Position numbers and translations under genes: made by a program
Source of the DNA: Didymodactylos carnosus
Lineage: Eukaryota; Rotifera; Eurotatoria; Philodinida; Philodinidae
NCBI GenBank assembly: GCA_905250885.1
Contig: CAJNOQ010001938.1
Coordinates: forward strand, 1 to 27,368
Length of the DNA: 27,368 nt
Direction of reading: 5' to 3'
Shown: one piece after another, positions 1 through 7,388 of the stretch
Layout of the letters: every line of letters starts with the position of its first letter
How positions within the stretch are numbered: position 1 is the first letter of the stretch
Notes under the pieces: generated by a model
The model's input: the letters and a program-made list of their open reading frames with translations, nothing else
The model's database searches: none
Told to the model about the DNA's origin: nothing

Positions 1-199
1 TAGAGAAAGTTACATATGGGGAAAATCCCAGAACATAGAGAATAACGCACAAAGCATATATATGTATTTTATAAGAAGAATAGGAGAAGTGATGATATGA
101 TCTAACCGAAGGTGAAGATCATAACAGACATATTTAAGCGTTCGATCTTGTATAGAATGACGCACATTTTTTTTGTACAACCTCCGTTCACTTTTCGCT

Positions 200-742
200 G
201 GACCTTACATATTCATCATCTTTACTGATGTTCTCAACGTTTCTTCATTCCCAGCCTAATTTTGGTGTGTGTTCCTATCTTTCATTGGCACAACCCCTGT
301 TTATTCTAGAGTCGTTCATCAAAATGAATGCACTCTTATCTCCCTCTCATCACCACTTAATTATTGGTGATAGTTTGTTACGTCATGTTCGGGCCACTGA
401 TTTCCTCTTGCTTTTTGTATCGTTCAGCTTAAACCATTACCCGGAAAATGGGCAACTAGCAAAGTTGACCCACGTTACCAGGGACCTTGCCGAATTGTCA
501 AAAAATTCGGCCCTGCAACGTATCAAATTCAACGTCTGTCTGATGGTGTTCTTCTGGGCACGACTACTGCTGATCGTCTTAATCCCTACTGGATAACTCA
601 GGCTTCCTCGCTGCCCGTTACTACATGTCGTCCTAACGCTTTACCAGCTCGATGTCACACACCGATTCCTCCTAATACTTGCTCAAGTGTTTCGCATCGA
701 AGCACGCGTGTTTCCAAACCTAACACTCGCTATTTATCGTAA
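200..742 (+). pseudogene. Ty3/gypsy-like integrase C-terminus (decayed pol end)
   Basis: The frame through 425-742 reads as the C-terminal GPY/F module of a gypsy-type integrase. Visible pieces are KWATSKVDPRYQGPCRIVKK, then FGPATYQIQRLSDG and TTTADRLNPYW, followed by a short tail ending in TAA at 740-742. This module follows the catalytic core in Ty3/gypsy integrases and helps in DNA binding and target choice. Upstream in the same frame there are several stops (for example TGA at 398-400) and only faint core-like residues (IGTTPVYSR near 285-315), so the core is decayed. The catalytic DDE residues, reverse transcriptase and RNase H would lie left of the window. The longest ORF over this stretch (228-596) is in another frame and is not the coding frame. 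Family assignment is firm for the last 100 codons and weak upstream. Confidence 0.8.
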
Positions 743-1430
743 TTGGTCCCTGCCATCGAGTTTTTTTAATTTTTTATTCGTCTTATTTGTATCATTTTTT
801 CAACCAAATACGCCATTTAACCACTCTATTGTGTTCCATTCTCCTCGTTCCCTTCTAATAGTTACCAGTTTTCTTTTATTTCGTGTCTCTGCCCGAACTC
901 AAGGCCACTACTTATCTGTATTATATGTTCTCAACAGTGCACGTTCACTCACAATACACGAAACTCCATTAATCATTGTCAAAACTGTTTATTTCTTTCA
1001 TTTTTTCCTTTACAAAACAGTGGCACTCTTCATCAATCATTCCTTCCCTTATCATCAACACTCACATACACTGACCAGTCACACGTACTCTAATCATTCA
1101 TCATTGTCAAACCTTCTTATCTCTTCTGTCTTCATCAGGTTCCATCTTTCCGTTTTTCCTGTACACAACGATGACACTTCTCATCAATTATTCACTCTCT
1201 TATCATCCACGTTCACATATACTGGCCAGTTGTTCAAGGTTATTTAACTTCAATTCCTCTAAGGTCATCCTGTTTTTTCTTTTCTTTTTTTTGTTTCTCT
1301 TTCTCTTTCTCTACTCATTCGCTGTGTACCCAATCATTTCTCACTATCTCGTTCACTCATCGTCATTATTTTTCCATTGCTCGCTACTCAATATCTTCTA
1401 CGTTATTTTACAAACAGTTCATCTTACATC
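743..1430 (+). other. Pyrimidine-rich spacer between integrase and downstream ORF of the LTR element
   Basis: This stretch between the integrase stop and the next ORF is rich in T and C. It contains an imperfect duplication: the segment around 1022-1079 recurs around 1170-1227 (shared core CTTATCATC...TCACATA.ACTG.CCAGT), and ATCATTGTCAAA recurs near 972 and 1101. The long ORF over it (687-1247) is rich in F, S, H and L, has no recognisable domain and starts inside the integrase in a different frame. I read it as a by-product of base composition. Confidence 0.5.
960..1235 (+). repeat. Imperfect two-copy tandem repeat, about 130-150 bp period
   Basis: Two neighbouring copies share the blocks CATCAATCATTC / CATCAATTATTC, then TCTTATCATC-like sequence and ACACTGACCAGT / ATACTGGCCAGT. 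The copies differ by several small indels, so the spacing varies between blocks (about 128 to 148 bp). Confidence 0.5.
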
Positions 1431-1847
1431 ATGTCATCTTCACCTTCATCCGCCTCATCAGTGCCCGTATCCACTTTCACGTCGCCACCACCAGTTACAG
1501 CTCCCATCGTTTCGGACGACGTCGACAAGCTTCTATTTACTATTTCATTTCTCGCTACCATCACGGCTCACCTCGCTCAATCTGTTCTGCATCTACAACA
1601 AAGCGTTACGCACACATACTTGGCACCATCGTTTTCTCCACACCAGTATTCCTCGTCACGCATCCAACGTTCCCACGATCTTCTCCTCGATCTCACAGCT
1701 AATGCCATGACAATTCACCATCGTATCGTCCATCTTACTCATCGTCATACCACGTCGCACACTCCACCACCGGACCCTTGCGTTCCCACGGTCACTCCAC
1801 CTCATCGATCATCGTGCACTACGTCCGAAATCATCTCGCTCGATTAA
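1431..1847 (+). CDS. Small Ser/Thr/His-rich ORF downstream of gypsy integrase (unknown)
   Basis: An uninterrupted 138-codon ORF starts at ATG 1431 (MSSSPSSASS...) and ends at TAA 1845-1847. The track start at 1377 lies upstream in the same frame, but 1431 opens directly into the Ser/Pro-rich stretch and is my preferred start. The protein has a Ser/Thr/Pro-rich N-terminus (about residues 1-30), a central hydrophobic region with leucine periodicity (VDKLLFTISFLATITAHLAQ onward, about 31-60), a second Leu/Ile/His segment, and a Pro/Thr/Cys-rich tail. I do not recognise a domain and see no signal peptide. Its place between the integrase and the polypurine tract is where some LTR elements carry an extra third ORF. 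Codon choice here is less AT-rich than most of the window. It could still be a chance ORF. Confidence 0.4.
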   Translation: MSSSPSSASSVPVSTFTSPPPVTAPIVSDDVDKLLFTISFLATITAHLAQSVLHLQQSVTHTYLAPSFSPHQYSSSRIQRSHDLLLDLTANAMTIHHRIVHLTHRHTTSHTPPPDPCVPTVTPPHRSSCTTSEIISLD

Positions 1848-2130
1848 AACATTAACTCCATGACTCCGCGTATGTTTTTAGTTTTTTTTTTGTTTGTTTG
1901 TTTTGTTGTTTTTTCCATGTATACCGTCGGATTTTTACGATTAATTTTTTCGTCTGGGTTTTTCCGGTTTCCTTTTTTTGTCTTTGTCATGTCTTCGATC
2001 TTTTTCTTGTTCGTCCTTCTCCTCTTTTTCTATATAGCGTTTTAATCTTGCACTGCAGCTGTTTTACTTTTAATTCCTTGTAATGTTTTGTTTTTAATCC
2101 GCAGTATCCGCGTGAGGGCACTCGGATCTC
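1848..2130 (+). other. 3' untranslated segment of LTR element
   Basis: T-rich non-coding sequence between the small ORF and the polypurine tract. The two overlapping 61-codon ORFs here are made almost only of F, V, L and S from T-tracts, and I do not treat them as genes. Confidence 0.45.
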
Positions 2131-2140
2131 GGTGGGGGGG
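2131..2140 (+). promoter_or_regulatory. Polypurine tract (plus-strand primer site)
   Basis: GGTGGGGGGG lies directly before TATGTGACG. A short purine run abutting the first TG of the 3' LTR is the standard plus-strand priming site of LTR retrotransposons. The surrounding DNA is strongly pyrimidine-rich, so the run stands out. Confidence 0.65.
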
Positions 2141-2142
2141 TA

Positions 2143-2222
2143 TGTGACGATTCTTTGTCACAACCTCTTCTTCCAGTACGTACATCTGCCGGTAGGACTC
2201 CTTTTTGTTTCGTTCTCTCCCT
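2143..2222 (+). mobile_element. Truncated 3' LTR of the gypsy-like element
   Basis: The sequence begins with TGTGACGATTCTTTGTCACA, which starts with TG and contains the inverted pair TGTGAC/GTCACA, right after the polypurine tract. The similarity to an LTR start stops about 80 bp on, where Kelch-type sequence begins abruptly. No second LTR copy is in the window, so the LTR length cannot be judged. Confidence 0.6.
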
Positions 2223-2257
2223 AGTTGTGAAATATATGATCCATCATCGGGATCAAA
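2223..2257 (+). pseudogene. Kelch-repeat fragment on plus strand
   Basis: Plus-strand codons read SCEIYDPSSG, the conserved end of a Kelch blade (the E-x-YDP-x-[ST]-G motif). It is cut on the left by the LTR and lost on the right. It runs opposite to the larger Kelch block just downstream, so it marks an inversion or template-switch junction. Confidence 0.6.
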
Positions 2258-2295
2258 TTAAAACGTCATGATGAAAAGAACTTTGTCAATACTGG

Positions 2296-2475
2296 CTATT
2301 AACCCCAAAGAGAAGAGTAAGAAGGCGCGGCACTTCCTTTTCCACTGGCAATAGAAGATTCAAGGATAGTATATTTCACAACTCGCAAACTGGCCAAACG
2401 ATCCTCCACCACCAGTGACAAGAACTTTGCTCGACTGAGAAGGGTTGCAGTATGAGCATCACGTGCTGTTGTCAT
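2296..2475. repeat. Duplicated segment A (Kelch 3' part), direct copy at 25.57 kb
   Basis: GCTATTAACCCCAAAGAGAA through ATGAGCATCACGTGCTGTTG recurs at 25573-25750 in the same orientation with few changes. Sequence outside the pair differs on the low-coordinate side, so both copies break at GCTATTAACC. Confidence 0.85.
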
Positions 2476-2612
2476 GCTTACAGTAGTCTTCCATTTGCCC
2501 GATGATGGATCATATATTTCACAACTAACAAGATAACCGGACGGTCCGTAACCACCAGCGACAAGAACTTTGCCAGAAGAATTGAGCAGGGTTGGATAGA
2601 CAGATGCAAATG
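2360..2612 (-). pseudogene. Kelch-repeat gene fragment, frameshifted
   Basis: Read on the minus strand, blades are visible in order: [50 protein letters not shown]; then a frame change; then [20 protein letters not shown], ending YYP-TGA at 2362-2360. GKVLVAGG and YDP-S-G-W are diagnostic of Kelch beta-propellers, usually protein-interaction domains. The frame change after TLLS and missing bases near VYPTLLN show it is inactive. The same terminal YYP-stop is present in the 25.6-kb copy, so that stop predates the duplication. The 2478-2675 ORF is another frame of this block. Confidence 0.8.
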
Positions 2613-2644
2613 GTATGATTTAATCATTATCACGTGAATATTGG

Positions 2645-2925
2645 GAATGCTTAACAGGAACAAGAACCTGTGCAAATTTATTTCTGCAGGCTTCAGGTTT
2701 AAGATGACTTTTATGAATGGATTATTGAGTAGCTTTGTCTAGCTAAAATATATCTTTTATCCAACTTCTTCCGTATTTTTGTTGTCTAGAACCTCTCTTT
2801 CCGCTGGGACAAAGAGTGTAAACTGATACTTATCAACACATGCACCACCATGCTTATCCCATTAGATAAGAACTGATATACTGTCTCAATAATATTTTCG
2901 GAAACTTTATTTTAAACAAACTGTA
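2645..2925. repeat. Duplicated segment B (Kelch 3' flank), copy 1
   Basis: This non-coding flank contains ATGACTTTTATGAATGGATT, TTGTTGTCTAGAACCTCTCT and ATGCACCACCATGCTTATCC. Direct copies lie at 3478-3716 and 25363-25556, an inverted copy at 27228-27368, and a short direct piece at about 27110-27158. It directly follows the Kelch reading frame that stops at 2907. Confidence 0.85.
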
Positions 2926-3122
2926 GTTTGATAGTCACGTGCTGTTGCCATGCTTGCAGTAGTGTTCCATTGACCCGTTGATGGATCATATATTTTACAA
3001 CTAGCAAGAGAACTGGACGATCCGAAACCACCAGTGAACTTTGAGAACTTTGCCACAAGAATTGAGCAAGGTTGCAGTATGATAGACAAGTGCTGCTGCC
3101 ATGCTGGCAGTAAGGCTCCACT
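2907..3122 (-). pseudogene. Kelch-repeat gene fragment, one frameshift
   Basis: The minus strand begins in one frame with EWSLTASMAAALVYHTATLL then NSCGKVLK, changes frame, and continues TGGFGSSSSLASCKIYDPST, then [20 protein letters not shown] before LK-TAA (stop 2909-2907). SMATAR-type, GKVL and YDPSTGQW motifs identify Kelch blades. The single frame change near 3040 makes this a pseudogene unless an intron repairs it, and no good splice pair is visible there. Upstream lies segment C, which in the other copies also sits directly 5' of the Kelch frame, so this is the 5' end of the last coding exon of the family. Confidence 0.8.
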
Positions 3123-3278
3123 CACCTTAAAGGGAAAAGATTACAGCAGGAATAGTATTCTACCTGTGGTGGTGATTTAAACCAACTTCAATTCGAACGT
3201 CACCCGATTGATCTTCACCCGTGCAGCTTGAAAAGCTAAGACTTAACTGTTTAAAGATAATAAATAAAACTCATTATT
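3122..3278. repeat. Duplicated segment C (Kelch 5' flank), copy 1 with empty hAT site
   Basis: The segment runs from CTCACCTTAAAGGGAAAAGA to AGATAATAAATAAAACTCAT. A direct copy lies at 3727-3890. An inverted copy is split in two at 5927-6030 and 8344-8460. The octamer ATTGATCT at 3207-3214 is the uninterrupted counterpart of the target site duplicated around the 2.3-kb element at 6031-8343. Confidence 0.85.
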
Positions 3279-3279
3279 T

Positions 3280-3409
3280 ATTCACGGTCAGAAAATTGTT
3301 AGAAACGGCATGAAAGGTGCTACTATCATCTAATAGATTCCACATGAGCTAATCGTTATCAAAATCAGTTCACTCTTTATATTGACATTTAGAAGGAATA
3401 CCGACGTCG
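3280..3409. repeat. Duplicated segment E, copy 1 (inverted to the other copies)
   Basis: It reads from ATTCACGGTCAGAAAATTG to AGAAGGAATACCGACGTCGC. The reverse complement is found at 3924-4015 (partial) and at 25811-25948. The two nearby copies at 3.3 and 3.95 kb thus form an imperfect inverted repeat around segment B/C copy 2. A short IYDP-coding Kelch trace (ATATATGATCCAACG) follows at about 3425. Confidence 0.75.
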
Positions 3410-3477
3410 CTTTTCAGTTCTCAAATATATGATCCAACGAAATGTATGCCACAATGTACTTTGATTTCCTACATTTC

Positions 3478-3890
3478 CTCCTGCAGTCTTCATGTTTAAG
3501 GTGACTTTTATGAATGGATTATTGAGTAGCTTTGTCTAGCTAAATTATTCTTCCATATTTTTGTTGTCTAGAACCTCTCTTTCCGCCGAGAAACAGACTG
3601 AAAACTGATACTTATCAACAGATGCACCACCATGCTCATCCCATTAGGTAAGAACTGATATACTGTCTCAATAATATTTTCGCAAACTTTATTTTAAACA
3701 AACTGCAGTTGGTGCTGGCAGTAAGGCTCCACTCACCTTAAAGGGAAAAGATTACAGCAGGAATTATAGTATTCTACCTGTGGTGGTGATATAAACCAAC
3801 TTCAATTCGAATGTCACCCCATTGATCTTCACCCGTGCAGCTTGAAAAGCTAAGACTTAACTGTTTAAAGATAATAAATAAAACTCATTA
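3478..3890. repeat. Second copy of segments B and C with the Kelch exon deleted
   Basis: Segment B (3478-3716) and segment C (3727-3890) follow one another as in copy 1, but nearly all of the Kelch coding sequence between them is missing. B joins C at CAAACTGCAGTTGGTGCTGG, with only about 15 bp of the Kelch start left. It is a tandem duplication followed by internal deletion. ATTGATCT at 3821-3828 is a second empty counterpart of the 6031-8343 insertion site. Confidence 0.8.
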
Positions 3891-3923
3891 CTTGTTATTA
3901 TTGTTGAACTAGCCACCGTTGAT

Positions 3924-4015
3924 GACGTCGGTATTCCTTCTAGATGTCAAAATAAAGACTGACCTGATTTTGACAACGATTTGTTCACGTGGAATCTGTT
4001 AGATGATAGTAATAG
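3924..4015. repeat. Duplicated segment E, copy 2
   Basis: GATGTCAAAATAAAGACTGA and TTCACGTGGAATCTGTTAGA identify it. It is direct to 25811-25900 and inverted to 3280-3409. It abuts the 3' end of the PAN-like pseudogene. Confidence 0.75.
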
Positions 4016-4023
4016 AAAATAAA

Positions 4024-4542
4024 TCAATGTATACACTCACCACATAAATGAGATGAAGAACATGTTATATTTTTATCATTTCTACACCATTCATCATTTT
4101 GACATGATGAACCGTTGTATCCTTGATTTAAACACATCGATCCATTCCAATATGTATGTGGGGGACATTGACTAGTATTATTAATACATAATAAATATCG
4201 ATTTATGTGACATTGATTACATGTTTGGTTATAGACTAAATAAAGTTGTTGTGTATATGCAATACTACTAACTCTTGATGTTGATGGGATAGCTGCTGAT
4301 CTATTCACTTGACCAGTTGTGATTTCACCTTCAAATAGTCGACATCGTTTAGATAATGTATCATAATCGAACGTCCGACACAAGGAATTCACATTACATG
4401 TTTATGCACAACCGATTTGTGATGAAACCGAGATTGTATTTATTAACTCAATTGGATCAGCAGGTGCAAATGATGTACCAAAATCGCCAATGTGAATACG
4501 CGACTGGAATTGTGAATAAATCAGATGGATGAAGGAAACCAT
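4024..4542 (-). pseudogene. Secreted PAN-like / Cys-rich protein, copy 1 (nonsense mutation)
   Basis: The minus strand opens at ATG 4542-4540 (MVSFIHLIYSQFQSRIHIGD, weakly signal-peptide-like), continues to SSQIGCA, meets an in-frame TAA at 4404-4402, then runs on as TCNVNSLCRTFDYDTLSKRC, RLFEGEITTGQ and a Cys-rich part (CNQCHINRYLLC, CPPHTYWNGSMCLNQ, CQNDEWCRNDKNITC). The C-x(n)-CRTFDYD...CRLFEGE core resembles PAN/apple-type domains of secreted or surface proteins. The rest looks like an EB-like Cys-rich module. The second copy at 26.8 kb has a sense codon (CAA) where this one has TAA, so the stop is a point mutation. A consensus splice donor GTGAGT lies at 4039-4034, so the exon probably ended there, and the later exons are gone. 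The ORF beginning at 4392 starts after the stop and is not a true start. Confidence 0.75.
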
Positions 4543-4720
4543 CGAAGAAATACTGTGGTATAACTGAGTATCTAAGTGTTTTCATGTGAAAGTTTCTCTT
4601 TCTTCGAATGTTCCTTCGTTGTCAATACTAGATTTTTGAATAAAATTTGTTATCTTTTTCTTCACAGTATCAAGCTGAAAAGTTCTTTTTCAGATCTACA
4701 TCAAATTTTCTCGTACCGTG
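4220..4720. repeat. Duplicated segment F (PAN-like gene and its 5' flank), inverted copy at 26.5 kb
   Basis: This covers the pseudogene 5' half plus about 175 bp upstream (to TTTTCTCG near 4715). The reverse complement occupies about 26515-26888, with one 116-bp deletion in that copy. Similarity continues across the non-coding upstream part, so the unit is a genomic duplication and not a retrocopy. Confidence 0.85.
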
Positions 4721-4824
4721 ATCTCTGTTCTTCCCATTCTAATTCCAATTTGGCGTGACTGAGTCAAACTTGGAATTCTAATTTTACCCAGTCAAGCTTC
4801 AGAATGAATTGTCGAGAAAAAGCA

Positions 4825-4893
4825 GCCGACAAACATATGCCGACAAAATATCTGTCGACTATGTGCTTGTCGACAAAATGTCTGCCGGCAAAA
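4825..4893 (+). repeat. Short degenerate tandem repeat (GYCGACAAAATNTCT)
   Basis: About four units of 15-18 bp: GCCGACAAACAT, GCCGACAAAATATCT, GTCGACTATGTGCTT, GTCGACAAAATGTCT, then GCCGGCAAA. It lies just left of the MITE candidate at 4913. Confidence 0.55.
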
Positions 4894-4912
4894 AGGAAAG
4901 TTGTTAGCAAAC

Positions 4913-5182
4913 CAGAGGCGGCGGAACGTTTTCATATGGGGTAAGGCTCACTTTTCAAAAATTTACTGAGTCAAACAAAATACTCAGCCGCAAAACTAAA
5001 CTGTATATGTGGCAACAGAAAAAGACAAAAAGAAAAGAAGTCACGCACTAAATGTATGATCAATGAAAAATTCCTAGTGGAAAACTGATATTTATCTTTT
5101 GAACGGGGTAAGACTGAGCCTAAGAGAGCAAAGTTGGGGTAAGGCTTGAGCCTTACCCAGCCTAGTGGGTCCGCCACCTATC
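4913..5182. mobile_element. Candidate hAT-type MITE, 270 bp
   Basis: The left end CAGAGGCGGCGGA...GGGGTAAGGCTCA is mirrored at the right end, whose reverse complement reads GGTGGCGGACCCAC...GGGTAAGGCTCA. The flanks are TAGCAAAC (4905-4912) and CAGCAAAC (5183-5190), an 8-bp duplication with one mismatch. CAGRGG-type ends and 8-bp duplications are typical of hAT elements. The interior has no transposase; the ORF at 4971-5177 shows no domain. The right terminus is degraded (ACCTATC instead of an expected CCTCTG). Confidence 0.55.
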
Positions 5183-5190
5183 CAGCAAAC

Positions 5191-5739
5191 TATCTGTTCG
5201 AGGAATGATATACAATTCAAGGAAATTAACTTACCTATCAGATGAAAACCGTAACATAGCAACATTAGTTCGAAATATATGCAAAATAAATTTAGTAGGA
5301 TGGATAATCGATGTTTTCATTTACTTTAGAGGTTATCAGAGGTCACTTTATATCAGTCTTGGAACTCCCTGCAAAACTGATACCATGCCTGAACTACAGA
5401 GACTGAACCTATTGATCAAGATATCGTACATAGCATAATTTGTAGGAAATTCGACGAGCTTTAAAATGGTATATGACACAAAATGTATTTGCTTCTTTAC
5501 TAGTGTAAGAAATAGTAAAAACTGGAAGTATGTCACAGTTTTCTCCAGTCGGTTTACTTCTGATCTCATCGATCTTGAACCGAAATTACCAATTTGTACT
5601 AATTTCTTTTTCTATTGGAAGATGTATGTTTTCTTATTTGCTAGGAAAAGAGGCTGTACAAGTAAAGACTGTCTACTATATTGTATACGAAGGATTATTC
5701 TAAGCGCCCTACTGCTATAAAAGCACTGCGATTAAGTGT
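5191..5739. other. Intergenic stretch, no supported gene
   Basis: ORFs of 73-84 codons occur on both strands here (5205-5438, 5466-5720, 5348-5569 minus), but they overlap each other, lack recognisable motifs and have AT-driven composition. I see no supported gene or repeat. Confidence 0.5.
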
Positions 5740-5921
5740 TATGTTACACACGCTCTGTAAAATTTGAGGGGTTATCCAGTGATATATTTACTTTGTGGCC
5801 TACCTGAAAGAAACATGAGAAAAATACATTTTAGGTAATCTATAGCTGATCTTTGAGGACTGAGCTATTGATGAAGAAGTACGCGGATTTTAGTTACCAA
5901 AAGTACGCGAAATTACTTAAA
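5740..5921. repeat. Direct repeat D, left copy
   Basis: It reads from TATGTTACACACGCTCTGTA to AGTACGCGAAATTACTTAAA. The same unit lies at 8892-9070 in the same orientation with scattered substitutions. The pair brackets the inverted Kelch/segment-C copy and the 2.3-kb element inserted into it. Confidence 0.8.
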
Positions 5922-5926
5922 TTACT

Positions 5927-6030
5927 CATCAACGGTGGCTAGTTGAACAATAATAACGAGTAATGAGTTTTATTTATTATCTTTAAACAGTTAAGTCTTA
6001 GCTTTTGAAGCTGCATGGGTGAAGATCAAT
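5927..6030. repeat. Inverted copy of segment C, part left of the insertion
   Basis: CATCAACGGTGGCTAGTTGA through GGGTGAAGATCAAT is the reverse complement of about 3820-3926. Shared AACAATAATAAC sequence shows it is closest to copy 2 of segment C. The continuation is found at 8344. Confidence 0.85.
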
Positions 6031-6116
6031 CAGAGGATGGCAAATAGTGACTCCTTAAGAGTTTTGACAACAGGAAGGCACTTATCAGTTCCAAGAACGT
6101 CTCAGCCCCTTATAGC

Positions 6117-7095
6117 GTGCGGGTTAGGTTAAGTCGTCATGTCTATGTAGGTGTGTTTCGCTAGTGATCAACATCGCTACATCTCTGGGTCGGGTTAGGT
6201 TGGGTTGTCCTATCTGTAGACAACATATATCACTAAATCTCCGAGTTGGGTTGAGTTGTCATGTGTGTCTTCCACTGTCTTACTAGCGATCAACAACTGT
6301 ATATGTGTGGGTTGGGTCAGGTTGGGTTATCATGTATGTAGCCAACATATATCACTAAATCTCAGGGTCGGGTTGGATTGAGTTCTCATGTGTGTCTTCC
6401 ACCGTCTTACTAGTGATCAACAACTGTATATGAGTGGGTCGGGTTAGGTTGGGTTGTCCTATCTGTAGACAACATATATCACTAAATCTCCGAGTTACGT
6501 TGAGCTGTCATGTGTGTCTTGCAGTGTGTTACTAGTGATCAACAACTGTATATGTGTGGTTGGGTCAGGTTGGGTTATCATGTATGTAGCCAACATATAT
6601 CACTAAATCTCAGGGTCGGGTTGGATTGAGTTGTCATGTGTGTCTTCCACTGTCTTACTAGTGATCAACAACTGTATATGTGTGGGTTGGGTCAGGTTGG
6701 GTTATCCTATCTATAGACAAGATATATCACTAAATCTCCGAGTTGGGTTGAGTTGTCATGTGTGTCTTCCACTGTCTTACTAGTGATCAACAACTGTATA
6801 TGTGTGGGTTGGGTTAGGTTGGGTTATCCTATCTGTAGCCAACATATATCACTAAATCTCAGGGTCGGGTTGGGTTGATTTGTCATGTGTGTCTTGCACC
6901 GTCTTACTAGTGATCAACAACTGTATATGTGTGGGTTGGGTTAGGTTGGGTTATCCTATCTGTAGTCAACATATATCACTAAATCTCAGGGTAGGGTTGG
7001 ATTGAGCTGTCATGTGTGTCTTGCACTGTCTTACTAGTGAGCAACAACTGTATATGAGTGGGTTAGGTCAGGTTGGGTTAGCATGTGTGTCTTGC
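6117..7095 (+). repeat. Left G-rich tandem array, about 125-bp dimeric units
   Basis: About eight units are marked by GATCAACAACTGTATATG-type sequence near 6167, 6288, 6415, 6537, 6663, 6785, 6912 and 7039 (steps of 121-127 bp). Each unit has two related halves, each opening with GGGTYGGGTYAGGTTGGGTT-like sequence and then TGTCATGTNTGT; one half ends in ATATATCACTAAATCTC and the other in ACTAGTGATCAACAAC. The G-rich opening resembles short telomere repeats and has runs that could form G-quadruplexes, but it is part of a long unit and not a simple telomere tract. Confidence 0.85.
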
Positions 7096-7388
7096 AATGT
7101 GAAAATAAAGTGCTTCTGAGCCGAGTAAATTGGGAAACAGCGGAAAAAGCGAGGCTTTTGAGAAAATCCACTGTGCAGTCCGGGAATGCTTGCAGTAACA
7201 GGGATGGGAAAGTGTAGATAGAGAATAATTTTGGCAACGTTTCGACCTTCGCTAACTTTCGCGGCCTCATTCCACTAAACATGGCCCTTCGGAAAATCAG
7301 TTAGAAAAAACTTTTATGCTGTTCCTCGAAACTCATCAATCCAAATTAAGAAATATTCTCACAGATAGATAGCGGACGGTGTGCAGAT
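7096..7388. other. Unpaired segment of the foldback left arm
   Basis: It is higher in GC than the surroundings, is present only in the left arm and has no counterpart in the right arm. The minus ORF 7034-7282 has no recognisable domain. The function is unknown; it may be captured host sequence. Confidence 0.4.

Noticed and set aside
228..596. 122-codon ORF containing a GDSLL string that recalls the GDSL esterase motif
   Set aside because: The real coding signal here is the integrase frame (KVDPRYQGPCRIV) in another frame. GDSLLRHV occurs without the other esterase blocks and is best explained by chance.
687..1247. 186-codon ORF after the integrase, considered as an envelope-like protein
   Set aside because: Starts inside the integrase in a different frame, has F/S/H/L composition set by T and C tracts, overlaps a tandem DNA repeat, and lacks signal peptide, Cys pattern or clear membrane anchor.
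6117..7095. Internal or true telomere tract
   Set aside because: The GGGTTGGGTTAGG-like parts are only the G-rich openings of 125-bp units, are mirrored in the other arm, and lie between hAT-type ends with a target duplication, so this is transposon-internal sequence.
6117..7095. CRISPR-like array
   Set aside because: Repeats are contiguous with no unique spacers, units are about 125 bp, and the window is eukaryotic.
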